Both the position numbers and the translations under genes were made by a program. From the NCBI GenBank assembly GCA_902765305.1, contig CACWZI010000025.1:1-43679 (forward strand): a stretch of DNA of 43,679 bases, written 5' to 3'. Each line of letters starts with the position of its first letter. The first letter of the stretch is position 1. This stretch comes from an uncultured Eubacteriales bacterium (GTDB lineage Bacteria; Bacillota; Clostridia; Christensenellales; Aristaeellaceae). The notes under the pieces are model-generated. The model was not told where the DNA came from, ran no database searches, and saw only the letters and a list, made by a program, of their open reading frames with translations. Positions 33,760-42,085 of this stretch are shown in pieces.

Positions 33760-34420
33760 ACTTCAGCCTCCCCTCCAGCACCTTCGCGGCGCGCTGTAAA
33801 AGCAGTATCACGATCAGGTACATCAGGCCCACGATGGCCCAGGTCTGGAACGACATGAACGTGGCGGCCACCACGTTCTTGGCGGTGTTCACCAGCTCCG
33901 GGAAGCCAATGACCGACAGGATCGAGGTATCCTTCAGCGTGATGATGAACTGGTTGATGATGCTGGGGATCATCGTGCGGATGGCCTGGGGCATCACGAC
34001 CCGGTACATGGACCGCCACCAGGGCAGGCCCAGGGATCGGGCGGCCTCCATCTGGCCCACGTCCACCGATTCGATGCCCGCGCGGATGATCTCGGCCATG
34101 TATGCGCCGCAGTTCAGCGCCAGGCAGATCGAGCCCGCCTGCAGCGCCGTCAGCGTAAGTCCCCCGATGCCCAGTATCGTATTCCAAAAATAGGGCACGC
34201 CGAAGAATATGAAGTAGGCCAGCACGATCATCGGAACGCCCCGAATCAGGTTGACGAACACCGCCGCGATGAAGCGGCAGACCTTGCTGCTCACCACGCT
34301 CATGATGCCCACGATCATGCCGATGATGCAGGCGAAGAACAGGCCGTACAGCGCCAGCAGCAGCGTTTGCCCCATGGCCGTCACCAGCAGCTGGCCATAG
34401 GTATTGATGATTCTCGTCAA
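33749..34420 (-). CDS. Polar amino-acid ABC transporter, permease
   Basis: A 223-residue inner-membrane subunit of the His/Glu/Gln/Arg permease family. About five membrane helices are visible, with [20 protein letters not shown] and the EAA loop ([20 protein letters not shown]), which contacts the ATPase. The start is TTG at 34420 ([10 protein letters not shown]), with GGGAG upstream. It follows the binding-protein gene after a hairpin that probably lowers its transcript level relative to that gene. Confidence 0.93.
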
Positions 34421-34455
34421 TGCGAAGCGCTCCCTTCCCCATCGGTTCTGTCACA

Positions 34456-34485
34456 ACAGGGAGGCACATCGCTGTGCCTCCCTGT
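34456..34485 (-). terminator. Intra-operon hairpin between binding protein and permease
   Basis: ACAGGGAGGCACA, a TCGC loop (GCGA on the minus strand), TGTGCCTCCCTGT. Such hairpins often stabilise the 3' end of an abundant binding-protein message and attenuate downstream genes. Confidence 0.7.
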
Positions 34486-34500
34486 CGTGGCAATGCACTT

Positions 34501-35244
34501 TTATTCGCCCAGGTACTTGGCCAGGATCTCGTCGTACTTGCCGCTGGCCTTGATGTTGGCCAGGCCGGCATTGAACTTGTCCACCAGCTCCTGCTTGTCG
34601 GGGTTGAACACGGCAAAGCCGTACTCCGCGCCTTCGTTGGCGGTGCCGTCCACCAGCTGCAGCGCCACGCCGCCGCTCTTGATGTAATCGGCCATGATGG
34701 GGGTATCGTCGAAGCAGGCCGCGCACTGGCCACCGGACACCGCCATGTACACCGAGGGGCTGTCCTCAAAGGTGACCACGGTAAAGCCGTACTGCTCCGA
34801 CAGGCTGTCCGCGTATTCCTTGCTCATGGTGCCGGTCTTCACGGCCACGCTGTGGCCCTTCAGATCCTCAAAGCCTGCGACGGCGCTGCCCACGGCCACG
34901 GCCATGGACTGGGTGGCGTTGTAATAGCCGTCGGAGAAGATCCAGCCGGATTCCTTGCGGGCGTCGGTGATGGACGCGCCGGCGATCATGCCGTCCTTCT
35001 GGCCGGCCTGGCAGGCGGCGATGGAGGCATCCCAGCCCAGGGGCTCGATGGTGTAGGTAAAGCCCTGGTCCTCGGCGATGGCTGCCATGATGTCCACGTC
35101 GATGCCCACCAGCGTGCCGGTCTCATCGGTGTACTCAAAGGGACGGAAAGCGGTATCGGTAGCAATGGCGTAATCCTCGGCCAGCGCGACAGCCGCGCAC
35201 AGCAACATGGCGACGCACAGCATCACAGCAACGATCTTCTTCAT
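34501..35244 (-). CDS. Polar amino-acid ABC transporter, substrate-binding protein
   Basis: A 247-residue family 3 (SBP_bac_3) binding protein. The signal peptide is MKKIVAVMLCVAMLLCAAVA, with probable cleavage before EDYAIATDTAFRPFEY. The family marks FRPFEYTDETGTLVGIDVDI and the aspartate-rich hinge (CFDDTPIMADY) are present. No canonical lipobox is evident, so it may be released or held differently from a usual Gram-positive lipoprotein. It is first in the operon behind a perfect promoter. The amino acid bound cannot be told from sequence. Confidence 0.93.
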   Translation of the reverse strand: MKKIVAVMLCVAMLLCAAVALAEDYAIATDTAFRPFEYTDETGTLVGIDVDIMAAIAEDQGFTYTIEPLGWDASIAACQAGQKDGMIAGASITDARKESGWIFSDGYYNATQSMAVAVGSAVAGFEDLKGHSVAVKTGTMSKEYADSLSEQYGFTVVTFEDSPSVYMAVSGGQCAACFDDTPIMADYIKSGGVALQLVDGTANEGAEYGFAVFNPDKQELVDKFNAGLANIKASGKYDEILAKYLGE

Positions 35245-35297
35245 GGTGTCTGCCTCCTCGGTTCAGTCTTTATCGGCCCTGATTCAGGCTCTTTTTC

Positions 35298-35326
35298 ATT
35301 ATAGTAAAGCGTTATTGCGCTGTCAA
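35298..35326 (-). promoter_or_regulatory. Consensus promoter of the amino-acid ABC operon
   Basis: -35 TTGACA (35321-35326), a 17-base spacer and -10 TATAAT (35298-35303). Confidence 0.9.
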
Positions 35327-35431
35327 GCAAAAATTGCATTAATACCCGTTCATTTCCTGCATTTTCTGTATATACAAACCGTTTTCACCTTTGAAATGCA
35401 GTTTTTATGCATATTTTGATTCAAACAACGA

Positions 35432-35461
35432 TTGACAGGGCTCGCATAGAAATGATATACT
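35432..35461 (+). promoter_or_regulatory. Promoter of the patatin-like gene
   Basis: -35 TTGACA (35432-35437), an 18-base spacer and -10 TATACT (35456-35461). Confidence 0.75.
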
Positions 35462-35522
35462 GTTTCCTGGCGGCGGCTTGCCGCCAGGCCATCGACCGTT
35501 CATGTGAAAGGATACGCAGGCG

Positions 35523-36377
35523 ATGAGGACCGCACTGATCCTGGAGGGCGGCGCGATGCGGGGCATGTTCACCTGCGGCGTGACCGACGTGTTCCTGGAA
35601 AACGGCATTGAATTCGACGGCGCGGCGGGCATCTCCGCCGGGGCGGTGTTCGGCTGCAACTTCAAATCCCGCCAGGCGGGCCGGGCCATCCGCTACAACA
35701 AGCGCTACGGCCGGGACCCGCGGTATTGCAGCCTGCGCTCGCTTATAAAGACCGGCGACCTGTACGGCGTGGATTTCTGCTACAGGGAGATTCCCGACGT
35801 GCTGGACCCCTTCGACCGGGCGGCCTTTCGGGAAAACCCGATGGCCTTTTACGTAGGCGCGACGGACGTGATGACCGGCGAGGCGGTCTACCACCGCCTG
35901 ACGGACGGCGGCGACGCGGACATCCAATGGATGCGGGCGTCGGCCTCCATGCCGCTGGTGTCCCGCCCCGTGGCGCTGGAGGGCCGGCTGCTGCTGGACG
36001 GCGGCATCGTGGACCCCGTGCCCTTCGCCTATATGGAGGGGCTGGGCTACGACCGCTGCGTGGCGGTGCTGACCCAGCCGAAGGGGTATCGCAAGCCGCC
36101 GGCAAAGGCCATGGCGCTGTTTCGCCTGGGCCTTCGCAAATACCCCGCCGTGGCCCGGGCCATGGCCGTGCGCCACGAGCGCTACAACGCACAGATGCGC
36201 CAGATCGACGAACGTGAAGCGGCAGGCGCGCTGCTGGTCATCCGCCCGGAAGCGTCCCTGGGCATCTCCCGCACCGAGAACGACCCCGACGCGCTGGAGA
36301 GGGTATATCAACTGGGCCGAACGCAGGGCGAAAGGCGGCTTGAGGAAGTAAGGGCGTACCTGCGCCGGGATGTATAG
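35523..36377 (+). CDS. Patatin-like phospholipase
   Basis: A 284-residue patatin-family serine hydrolase. It has the oxyanion loop LEGGAMRGMFTCGV, nucleophile motif GISAGAVFG (GxSxG) and catalytic Asp in LDGGIVDPVP. It resembles the YjjU/RssA-like group of bacterial patatins with a C-terminal helical extension. It has no signal peptide, so it acts on cytosolic-face lipids or acyl esters. GAAAGG precedes the ATG. It is monocistronic, with its own promoter and terminator. Confidence 0.92.
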   Translation: MRTALILEGGAMRGMFTCGVTDVFLENGIEFDGAAGISAGAVFGCNFKSRQAGRAIRYNKRYGRDPRYCSLRSLIKTGDLYGVDFCYREIPDVLDPFDRAAFRENPMAFYVGATDVMTGEAVYHRLTDGGDADIQWMRASASMPLVSRPVALEGRLLLDGGIVDPVPFAYMEGLGYDRCVAVLTQPKGYRKPPAKAMALFRLGLRKYPAVARAMAVRHERYNAQMRQIDEREAAGALLVIRPEASLGISRTENDPDALERVYQLGRTQGERRLEEVRAYLRRDV

Positions 36378-36386
36378 GGCCCGTTT

Positions 36387-36419
36387 AAAAGGGGGCAGCT
36401 TATCAGCCGCCCCCTTTTT
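36387..36419 (+). terminator. Terminator of the patatin-like gene
   Basis: AAAAGGGGGCAGCT TATC AGCCGCCCCCTTTTT, ten bases after the stop. Confidence 0.88.
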
Positions 36420-36464
36420 CAATGAATCCTTGTAGCTGTTCAGTTGCATCAATTCTAATCTATA

Positions 36465-36545
36465 TAAGCTTCCCCACCACAGTGGGGAAGTACCCGCGAA
36501 GCGGGGGATAGGGCTCCCCCTCTCCCCGACAAATCAGAAGCTGCA
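36465..36545. repeat. Half-copy of the 16.5-kb palindrome element
   Basis: The segment from AAGCTTCCCCACCACAG through GGGATAGGGCTCCCCC to CCCGACAAATCAGAAG is the reverse complement of about 16475-16570, with about 27 bases missing from the middle. It also carries a half-site of the TTCTGATTTGTCG palindrome. Confidence 0.75.
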
Positions 36546-36573
36546 TATAACTAAATAGATACAAATCCTTTCA

Positions 36574-38244
36574 TCACTGGAACATGTCCTCGCTATAGAA
36601 GCCGCCGTCGATCAGCAGCTTCTTATAGTTTTTCTTCGTGACGGCCAGCGGCGTGCACAGGAAGGTGGAAACCACCTTTGCGCCGTTGTCGAAGGTCTCG
36701 GTATCGTTCACGTCCACCTGCTTGCCCTTCAGGAGCTGGCCGATCATCTTTACGGTCTGCTTTGCCAGCACGGTCGTATCCTTGAACACGGACATGGCCT
36801 GCTTGCCGCCAATGATGTGCCTGACGTTATCGACGTCGCAGTCCTGGCCGGTGATGACGGGCCATTTGCCGGTGTACTTGGCTTCCAGAGCAGCGATCAC
36901 GCCCAATGCAGTGGAATCATTGGAGCACAGCCAGGCATCCAATTGGGTGCCGTCGGCATATTTGTCGGACAGTATCTTCTCGGCGCGCTTGCGCGCGTTA
37001 TCGGTATCCCAGTACTGAGTGGTCACCTTTGTAAAGGCGGTCTGGCCGGAGCGAACCTTCAGCTTGCCGGACTCGATGTAAGGCTTCAGCACATCCATAG
37101 CGCCCTGGAAGAAGCTCTTGGCGTTTCCGTCTCTGGGATCGCCGGCGGTAAATTCGATGTTGAAGGGGCCCTCCGCGCTGTCCAGCTTCAGGGCATCCCT
37201 GACAAACTTGCCCTGCAGCGCACCGATCTGGTAGCTGCCGAAGGTGACGTAGTAGGAGACCTGCTTGGAATCCATAATCAGGCGGTCGTAGGCGATGACG
37301 GGAATACCCGCGTCACCGGCCTTTTTCATTTCATCACCCAGGGCGTAGGCATCGACGGGGGCGATGATCAGCGCATTGCAGCCACCGTCGATCATGGCTT
37401 CAATCTGGTCAGCCTGCGTTTTGACGTCATTATCCGCATACTGCAAATCAACCGCATAGCCCGCCTTCTTCAGCAGGCCCTTCATGCTGTCGCCGTCATG
37501 GGTCCAGCGCAGAAATGCATCGGAGGGCAGGGAGACGCCGACCTTTGGAGTTGCGGCCTTCACCGTCACGGTGCAGGTCGCCGTCCTCTCGTTGAAGGTC
37601 TTCACGGTGATGACCGCCGTGCCCGCCTTGACGGCGGTGATCAGGCCGTCGGCGCTCACCTTGGCGACGGACTTCTTGCTGCTGCTCCAGGTCAGCTTTG
37701 AAGCGGTCTTCGACGGCAGCTTGGCCTTCAGCTGGTAGGTCTTGCCCGCCTGGAGGGTCAGCTTCGACTTGTTCAGGGAGACCTTCCCTGGCGCCTTCCT
37801 GACGGTCACCCTGACCTTCAGCGGGTCGCCGCGCTTCATGGTGACGGTGATCGTCGCCGTACCGACGGCCTTGCCCTTGATGACGCCCTTCGAGGACACC
37901 GTCGCCTTTTTCGCGTTGGACGATTGGTACTTCTTCGCGCCGCTGACCTTCAGCGCGTAACTCTCGCCGACGCCCAACGTCAGACTGGAAGGTACGCTGG
38001 CGTTCGCTTCGGGCGCCTCCGACAGGTCGGAAAGGTCCACCGCCAGGCTGTCTGACAGCAGCAGCGCCTCGCCGTCCCCGGCCAGCGGCAGTTCATCCGA
38101 CGGGACGGTTTCCTCGAGGAAGAGGCCGTCGATCTCCTCAAGGGCGCCGATGGCGATCCCGTCCGCAAGCGCTTCGGCATGCGCCGCAGCACCCAGCGCA
38201 AGGATCAGCGCAAGGATCAACAGCAGTGACAAAAATCTGCGCAT
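36574..38244 (-). CDS. Secreted Big2-domain / periplasmic sugar-binding fusion
   Basis: A 556-residue exported protein. The signal peptide is MRRFLSLLLILALILALGAA with cleavage near AAAHAEA and no lipobox cysteine. Residues about 80-250 form two Big2-like Ig repeats (LTLGVGESYALKVSG; KLTLQAGKTYQLKAKLPSK; GTAVITVKT). Residues about 255-556 are a type I periplasmic binding domain of the sugar-binding ChvE/XylF kind (KVGVSLPSDAFLRWTHDG; ALIIAPVDAYALGDEMKKAG; IPVIAYDRLIMDS; ITGQDCDVDNV). No permease or ATPase gene adjoins it. AAGGAGG lies before the ATG at 38244, chosen because the signal peptide starts there. It may deliver sugars to a distant transporter or act as a wall-associated receptor. 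Confidence 0.88.
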   Translation of the reverse strand: MRRFLSLLLILALILALGAAAHAEALADGIAIGALEEIDGLFLEETVPSDELPLAGDGEALLLSDSLAVDLSDLSEAPEANASVPSSLTLGVGESYALKVSGAKKYQSSNAKKATVSSKGVIKGKAVGTATITVTMKRGDPLKVRVTVRKAPGKVSLNKSKLTLQAGKTYQLKAKLPSKTASKLTWSSSKKSVAKVSADGLITAVKAGTAVITVKTFNERTATCTVTVKAATPKVGVSLPSDAFLRWTHDGDSMKGLLKKAGYAVDLQYADNDVKTQADQIEAMIDGGCNALIIAPVDAYALGDEMKKAGDAGIPVIAYDRLIMDSKQVSYYVTFGSYQIGALQGKFVRDALKLDSAEGPFNIEFTAGDPRDGNAKSFFQGAMDVLKPYIESGKLKVRSGQTAFTKVTTQYWDTDNARKRAEKILSDKYADGTQLDAWLCSNDSTALGVIAALEAKYTGKWPVITGQDCDVDNVRHIIGGKQAMSVFKDTTVLAKQTVKMIGQLLKGKQVDVNDTETFDNGAKVVSTFLCTPLAVTKKNYKKLLIDGGFYSEDMFQ

Positions 38245-38297
38245 GGGAATTCCTCCTTTTGAGTACATGCAGCGCATATACCATCTATTTCCATCAC

Positions 38298-38326
38298 ACT
38301 ATAACATGTTTGCCGTAAAAATGCAA
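38298..38326 (-). promoter_or_regulatory. Promoter of the Big2/sugar-binding gene
   Basis: -35 TTGCAT (38321-38326), a 17-base spacer and -10 TATAGT (38298-38303). Confidence 0.7.
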
Positions 38327-38445
38327 CCGTAAATTAATTAAATTCGCCAATGGCAGGTGGAAGGATGGGTATATACTGGTTCCTGTTAACCGATCGATCG
38401 GCCCTTTATATTTCCACACCCATTTCGTACACCGGAGGTGCTGCA

Positions 38446-39144
38446 ATGAAACCCCTGATCGGCCTGATTCCCCTCGTTGACGCGGGGCGGGACAGCCTTT
38501 GGATGCTGCCCGGCTACATGGAGGGCGTTGCCTCGGCGGGCGGGCTGCCCGTGATGCTGCCGCTGACCGACGGCGAAGCCGACCTGAACCGCCTGTGCGG
38601 GCTGTGCGACGGCTTCCTGCTGACCGGCGGGCAGGACGTCTCCCCGGCCCTCTACGGCCAGGCGTCCATCCCCGAATGCGGGGAGACCTGTCCGCGGCGG
38701 GACGCCATGGAAGCCGGGGTCCTGCGCCGCGCCATGGCGCTGGACAAGCCGGTGCTTGGCATTTGCCGGGGCATACAGTTCATCAATGCTGTCCTGGGCG
38801 GCACCCTGTGGCAGGACCTGCCCAGCCAACACCCCTCGGGCACCTGCCATCGCCAGAGCGTGCCCTACGACGCGCCGTCCCACGACGTGGCCGTGCTGCC
38901 GGATACCCCGCTGGCCGCGCTGCTGAAGCGGGACGCGCTGGGCGTGAACAGCTACCACCACCAGGCCGTGCGCGAACTCGCGCCGGGGCTTCGGCCCATG
39001 GCCCTCTCCCCCGACGGCCTGGTGGAGGCCCTCTGGCATCCGGACCAGCGCTTCCTCTGGGCGGTGCAGTGGCACCCCGAGTTCGCCTGGAAGGTCAGCC
39101 CCGAGGCCCGGGCCATCTTTCGCGCGTTCGTGGAAGCGTGCTAA
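38446..39144 (+). CDS. Gamma-glutamyl-gamma-aminobutyrate hydrolase-like class I amidotransferase
   Basis: A 232-residue PuuD/peptidase C26-type enzyme. The nucleophile elbow is PVLGICRGIQFINAVLGG (catalytic Cys) and the His-Glu pair is in AVQWHPEFAWK. The start KPLIGLIPLVD and the LLTGGQDVSPALYG strand fit the family, which hydrolyses gamma-glutamyl amides. The ATG at 38446 follows GGAGGTG. No putrescine-degradation partners are nearby, so the physiological substrate is open. Confidence 0.9.
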   Translation: MKPLIGLIPLVDAGRDSLWMLPGYMEGVASAGGLPVMLPLTDGEADLNRLCGLCDGFLLTGGQDVSPALYGQASIPECGETCPRRDAMEAGVLRRAMALDKPVLGICRGIQFINAVLGGTLWQDLPSQHPSGTCHRQSVPYDAPSHDVAVLPDTPLAALLKRDALGVNSYHHQAVRELAPGLRPMALSPDGLVEALWHPDQRFLWAVQWHPEFAWKVSPEARAIFRAFVEAC

Positions 39145-39153
39145 CAGGACAAT

Positions 39154-39194
39154 GGAAAGCCCGTAGAAATCCGCCGGATTTCTACGGGCTTTCC
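39154..39194. terminator. Perfect bidirectional terminator-like palindrome
   Basis: GGAAAGCCCGTAGAAATCC GCC GGATTTCTACGGGCTTTCC, 19-bp arms, between the convergent amidotransferase and sirtuin genes; it covers the sirtuin's last codons. Its inner part (GAAATCC GCC GGATTTC) resembles the hairpin in the MITE-like elements. Confidence 0.85.
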
Positions 39195-39910
39195 ACATGG
39201 ATCCCGCCCAGCACCTGGGCCACATCCCCGTGGATCACCAGCTCCGCCCGCTTGTCGGCGGGGGTCGGCTCCCGGTTGATCACCACCAGGCGCTTGCCAT
39301 GAAAGTATTCCAGGAAGGACGCCGCGGGCTCCACCGACAGCGACGTGCCCGCCACGATCAGCGTGTCGCAGTTCGAGATCTCCCGGCACGCGCCCATACA
39401 GGTGTACTTGTCCGGGGCCTCGCCGTAGAGCACCACCCAGGGCTTCACCACGCCGCCACAGCGCTCACAGCGGGGAATGCCCTCGGAACCGAGTATCTTC
39501 TCCAAACCATAGAAGGCGTTGCAGTCCATGCAGTAGTTCTCCCACACGCTGCCGTGGACCTCGTACACCAGCCGGTTGCCCGCACGCCTGTGCAGGCCGT
39601 CGATGTTCTGGGTCACCACGCCCCGCAGCTTCCCCGCCGCCTCCAGCGCGTAGATCGCCCGGTGGGCGGCGTTAGGTTCAGCGGCGGGATAGAGCATCCG
39701 GGAACGGTAGAAATCAAAGAACCTTTCAGGGTGCAGGTAGAAGAAGGATTGGCTGAGGATCATCTCCGGCGTAAGACCGTCCTCCGGTTCCTCGGCAAAC
39801 AGCCCGTCCCCGCCCCTGAAATCCGGTATGCCGCTGGCCGTGGAAACCCCCGCCCCGGTGAAGCAAACGATGCGCTTCGAGTGATCGATGATATTCTGGA
39901 GCACGCGCAC
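39182..39910 (-). CDS. NAD-dependent protein deacylase, sirtuin
   Basis: A Sir2-family deacylase of about 242 residues that removes acyl groups from lysine using NAD. It shows CFTGAGVSTASGIPDFRG, TQNIDGLHRRAG, the catalytic His in YEVHGSVW, a four-Cys zinc site (CMDC and CERCGG) and AGTSLSVEP. The start is uncertain: GTG at 39910 (MRVLQNIIDHSK) has AAAGG four bases upstream; GTG at 39904 or an upstream TTG are alternatives. The upstream flank is a palindrome repeat. Confidence 0.92.
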   Translation of the reverse strand: MRVLQNIIDHSKRIVCFTGAGVSTASGIPDFRGGDGLFAEEPEDGLTPEMILSQSFFYLHPERFFDFYRSRMLYPAAEPNAAHRAIYALEAAGKLRGVVTQNIDGLHRRAGNRLVYEVHGSVWENYCMDCNAFYGLEKILGSEGIPRCERCGGVVKPWVVLYGEAPDKYTCMGACREISNCDTLIVAGTSLSVEPAASFLEYFHGKRLVVINREPTPADKRAELVIHGDVAQVLGGIHVESP

Positions 39911-39934
39911 ACGACCTTTCGTGGAAATCAACAA

Positions 39935-39967
39935 CTTCTGATTTGTCGCGGGGCGACAAATCAGAAG
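39935..39967. repeat. Perfect palindrome, TTCTGATTTGTCGC family
   Basis: Third full copy, CTTCTGATTTGTCGC GGG GCGACAAATCAGAAG, 15-bp arms. Confidence 0.85.
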
Positions 39968-39970
39968 CTG

Positions 39971-40236
39971 AGGGGTTAGGGGTTAGGTTTTAGGGGTTAG
40001 GGGAACAGCGGTGCATCCAAAAGCCTTCCCCTTCAGGGGAAGGCGGGCCGGCCGCAAGGCCGGGTCGGATGAGGTCGGTCCCCCCGCGGTAACGATGGTT
40101 TACGCGCTTACTCCCAGGAGAACGACCTCATCCGTCACGGCGCTGGACGCTTCGCTAGGCCTTCGGCCACGCGCCGCGCCACCTTCCCCTGAACCGGCAG
40201 CTTTTTGGGGTCCGCATCTCCCCGACAAATCAGAAT
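39971..40236. repeat. Heptamer array followed by inverted GC element
   Basis: 39971-40003 is a GGGTTAG/GGTTTTA heptamer array. It is followed by CCTTCCCCTTCAGGGGAAGG (40025-40044), an inverted pair GGATGAGGTCG/CGACCTCATCC (about 40067 and 40123), CGCTTCGCTAGGCCTTCGG (about 40149, shared with 10444) and a closing half-site CCCGACAAATCAGAA (40220-40234). The stop codon of azlD falls at its right edge. No gene is seen. Confidence 0.7.
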
Positions 40237-40548
40237 TTACCTCACCAGCACCAGCTCCGCCAAAAACACCACCGCGCAGCAGGTCACGGACACCTGGAAC
40301 AGGCTACCGCCCAGCCACGCGAAAACCAGCCCGGCCACCAGCGCCAGCGCGCCGGAAACAGGACTCTGGGTCGCGGTGAGTATGGCAGGGAAGGTCATCA
40401 CCGCCAGGGTGACGTAGGGCACGTAATGCAGGAACGACCGTATGGTCCGGTTGGTGATCTGCCGGCGGATCAGCGTCAGCGGCAGCACGCGGATCAGGTA
40501 GGTCACCGCCCACATGCCCAATATGTACAGATAGACGTTATGCTTCAT
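40237..40548 (-). CDS. azlD: Branched-chain amino-acid exporter subunit AzlD
   Basis: A 103-residue membrane protein of the AzlD family with about four helices. It shows the typical MWAVTYLIRVLPLTL and LHYVPYVTLAVMTFPAIL. It pairs with AzlC to export branched-chain amino acids and analogues. It overlaps azlC by 11 bases. Its stop codon TAA is provided by the edge of an intergenic repeat. Confidence 0.92.
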   Translation of the reverse strand: MKHNVYLYILGMWAVTYLIRVLPLTLIRRQITNRTIRSFLHYVPYVTLAVMTFPAILTATQSPVSGALALVAGLVFAWLGGSLFQVSVTCCAVVFLAELVLVR

Positions 40549-41260
40549 GTTCGCCCTCCCCCTCCACCGGGAACAGCAGGGCCGCGCCCAAGGATATGAC
40601 CACGGTAAGTATGATGATCTTCATGCCCGAGGAAATGCTGTCGAACCAGGCCAGGGCGTTGAAGGCGTAGCTGGCCGCGAAGCTGATGACCACCAGCGCG
40701 GCGATCACCCGATCCTTTCGGGCAGGGGGCACAAATATGGACATGAACATGCCGAACAGGCCCACGCTCAGCGCGCTGACCACCCGCACCGGCAGCACGT
40801 TGCCCAGCACCACGCCCGTCAGCGTGCCCAGTGCCCAGCCGGGGGTGGCCACGGCAGCCATGCCGTAGATATAGTACGGGTTCAGCCATCCTTCCACCGA
40901 CACGGACAGGCCGAAGATCTCGTCGGTGATCCAAAGGCCTATCAGCAGCCTGTGGCGCAGGGGCAGCTCAGGCTTCAGCTTTTGCGACAGCGCGCAGGAC
41001 ATCAGCAGGTATCGGGCGTTGGCGATGGCCTCCATCACCATCACCTCCAGATAGCTGGCCCCGGCGGCGATCAGCGTAAAGCCGATGTACTGGCCCGCGG
41101 AGGCCATGATCAGCGCGCTGGCAAGGGTGGCCTGCGGCGCGGTCATGCCCGCGTTCCGCGCCGAGATTCCCAACGCGATGGACACGGCAAAGTAGCCCAG
41201 CATGATGGGAATGCCGTCGTGCAGGCCCTTGGCAAACCACTTTTTGCGGTCGGTAAGCAT
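40538..41260 (-). CDS. azlC: Branched-chain amino-acid exporter subunit AzlC
   Basis: A 240-residue AzlC-family membrane protein with seven or so helices. Marks are GLHDGIPIMLGYFAVSIALG, ASAGQYIGFTLIAAGAS and EAIANARYLLMSCALS, plus WITDEIFGLSV. With AzlD it forms an exporter. It is first in the operon, behind a promoter overlapped by a palindromic operator candidate. Confidence 0.94.
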   Translation of the reverse strand: MLTDRKKWFAKGLHDGIPIMLGYFAVSIALGISARNAGMTAPQATLASALIMASAGQYIGFTLIAAGASYLEVMVMEAIANARYLLMSCALSQKLKPELPLRHRLLIGLWITDEIFGLSVSVEGWLNPYYIYGMAAVATPGWALGTLTGVVLGNVLPVRVVSALSVGLFGMFMSIFVPPARKDRVIAALVVISFAASYAFNALAWFDSISSGMKIIILTVVISLGAALLFPVEGEGEHEA

Positions 41261-41295
41261 GCTCGACCTCCTGTCGTCAAAATTCGCATGCTACC

Positions 41296-41323
41296 AATAT
41301 ACACCCATTTGTTCAAATGTCAA
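41296..41323 (-). promoter_or_regulatory. azlCD promoter with overlapping palindrome
   Basis: -35 TTGACA (41318-41323), a 16-base spacer and -10 TATATT (41296-41301). CATTTG TT CAAATG (41306-41319) is a perfect 6-bp-arm palindrome in the spacer touching the -35, and a further CAAATG follows. This is where a repressor would bind. Confidence 0.65.
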
Positions 41324-41361
41324 ATGAAGGTTGTCGAAAAAAAACAGCCATTATCCCGCTG

Positions 41362-41796
41362 TCACACCCCTGCCCCCCGCCGCTGATGCCCGCCTGCGCG
41401 GCGGATTGCCCTGACGATGGATTTGACGATCCACAGCAACAGGTGCAGCGTCACGATCACCGCAGTGACGGCGAAGAAGCCGCCCATCCCGGCCACCACG
41501 TCGCCGAATTCCATCGTCCCCGTGCCGGTGAGACTCTGGCCGATCTCGATGGCGAAGGTCAGCACCAGCAGCACCGTCAGCGCGTAGATCCACGTGATGG
41601 CCAGCACCCGGTTATGGTTCGCCAACAGCTTGAACACCGGGTATACCAGCAGTATCAGCATAAGACCTGTGGCCCCTATGACGATAAAGTGCAGCTCCTT
41701 GTCGGAAAAACTGTATTCAAAGCGGTCGTTCAAAGTGAGTATATAGCTGTGGGCGCGGCTCATCCACGTCACCAGCATGCGAAGATATCTCGCCAT
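41362..41796 (-). CDS. VanZ-like membrane protein
   Basis: A 144-residue protein with about four membrane helices. It contains FSDKELHFIVIGATGLMLIL and FAIEIGQSLTGTGTMEFGDVVAGMGG, which follow the VanZ-like pattern (D-K-x-x-H-F, then E-x-x-Q and a late G-D). VanZ of enterococci gives low-level teicoplanin resistance, but most VanZ-like proteins have no known role. It stands alone, with a basic C-terminal tail (RAIRRAGGHQRRG). The family call is by pattern only. Confidence 0.55.
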   Translation of the reverse strand: MARYLRMLVTWMSRAHSYILTLNDRFEYSFSDKELHFIVIGATGLMLILLVYPVFKLLANHNRVLAITWIYALTVLLVLTFAIEIGQSLTGTGTMEFGDVVAGMGGFFAVTAVIVTLHLLLWIVKSIVRAIRRAGGHQRRGAGV

Positions 41797-42085
41797 TTCG
41801 AGTCTCCTTTCGTATCAAACCTTCGGTTTCCCGCCGGTTCCATGGTTTTTGGACGCGATATGCGGCAGATTGGTTGCAGGCCGTGCATGATCATGGCTTC
41901 ACAATTTTGACAAGGAAAAAAGCCGGATTGTCATATTGGTTTATAAATATACCCTTGCTTTTATCGCTTTACTCGATTATTATAATAGTGAAAATGATCC
42001 TTATTCCCCGACAGCGCAATGCTGCCATCCTATTCCGACTTTTTTACCCTTAATATTGGACCATTTTTGAAAGGAAGACTTACTT

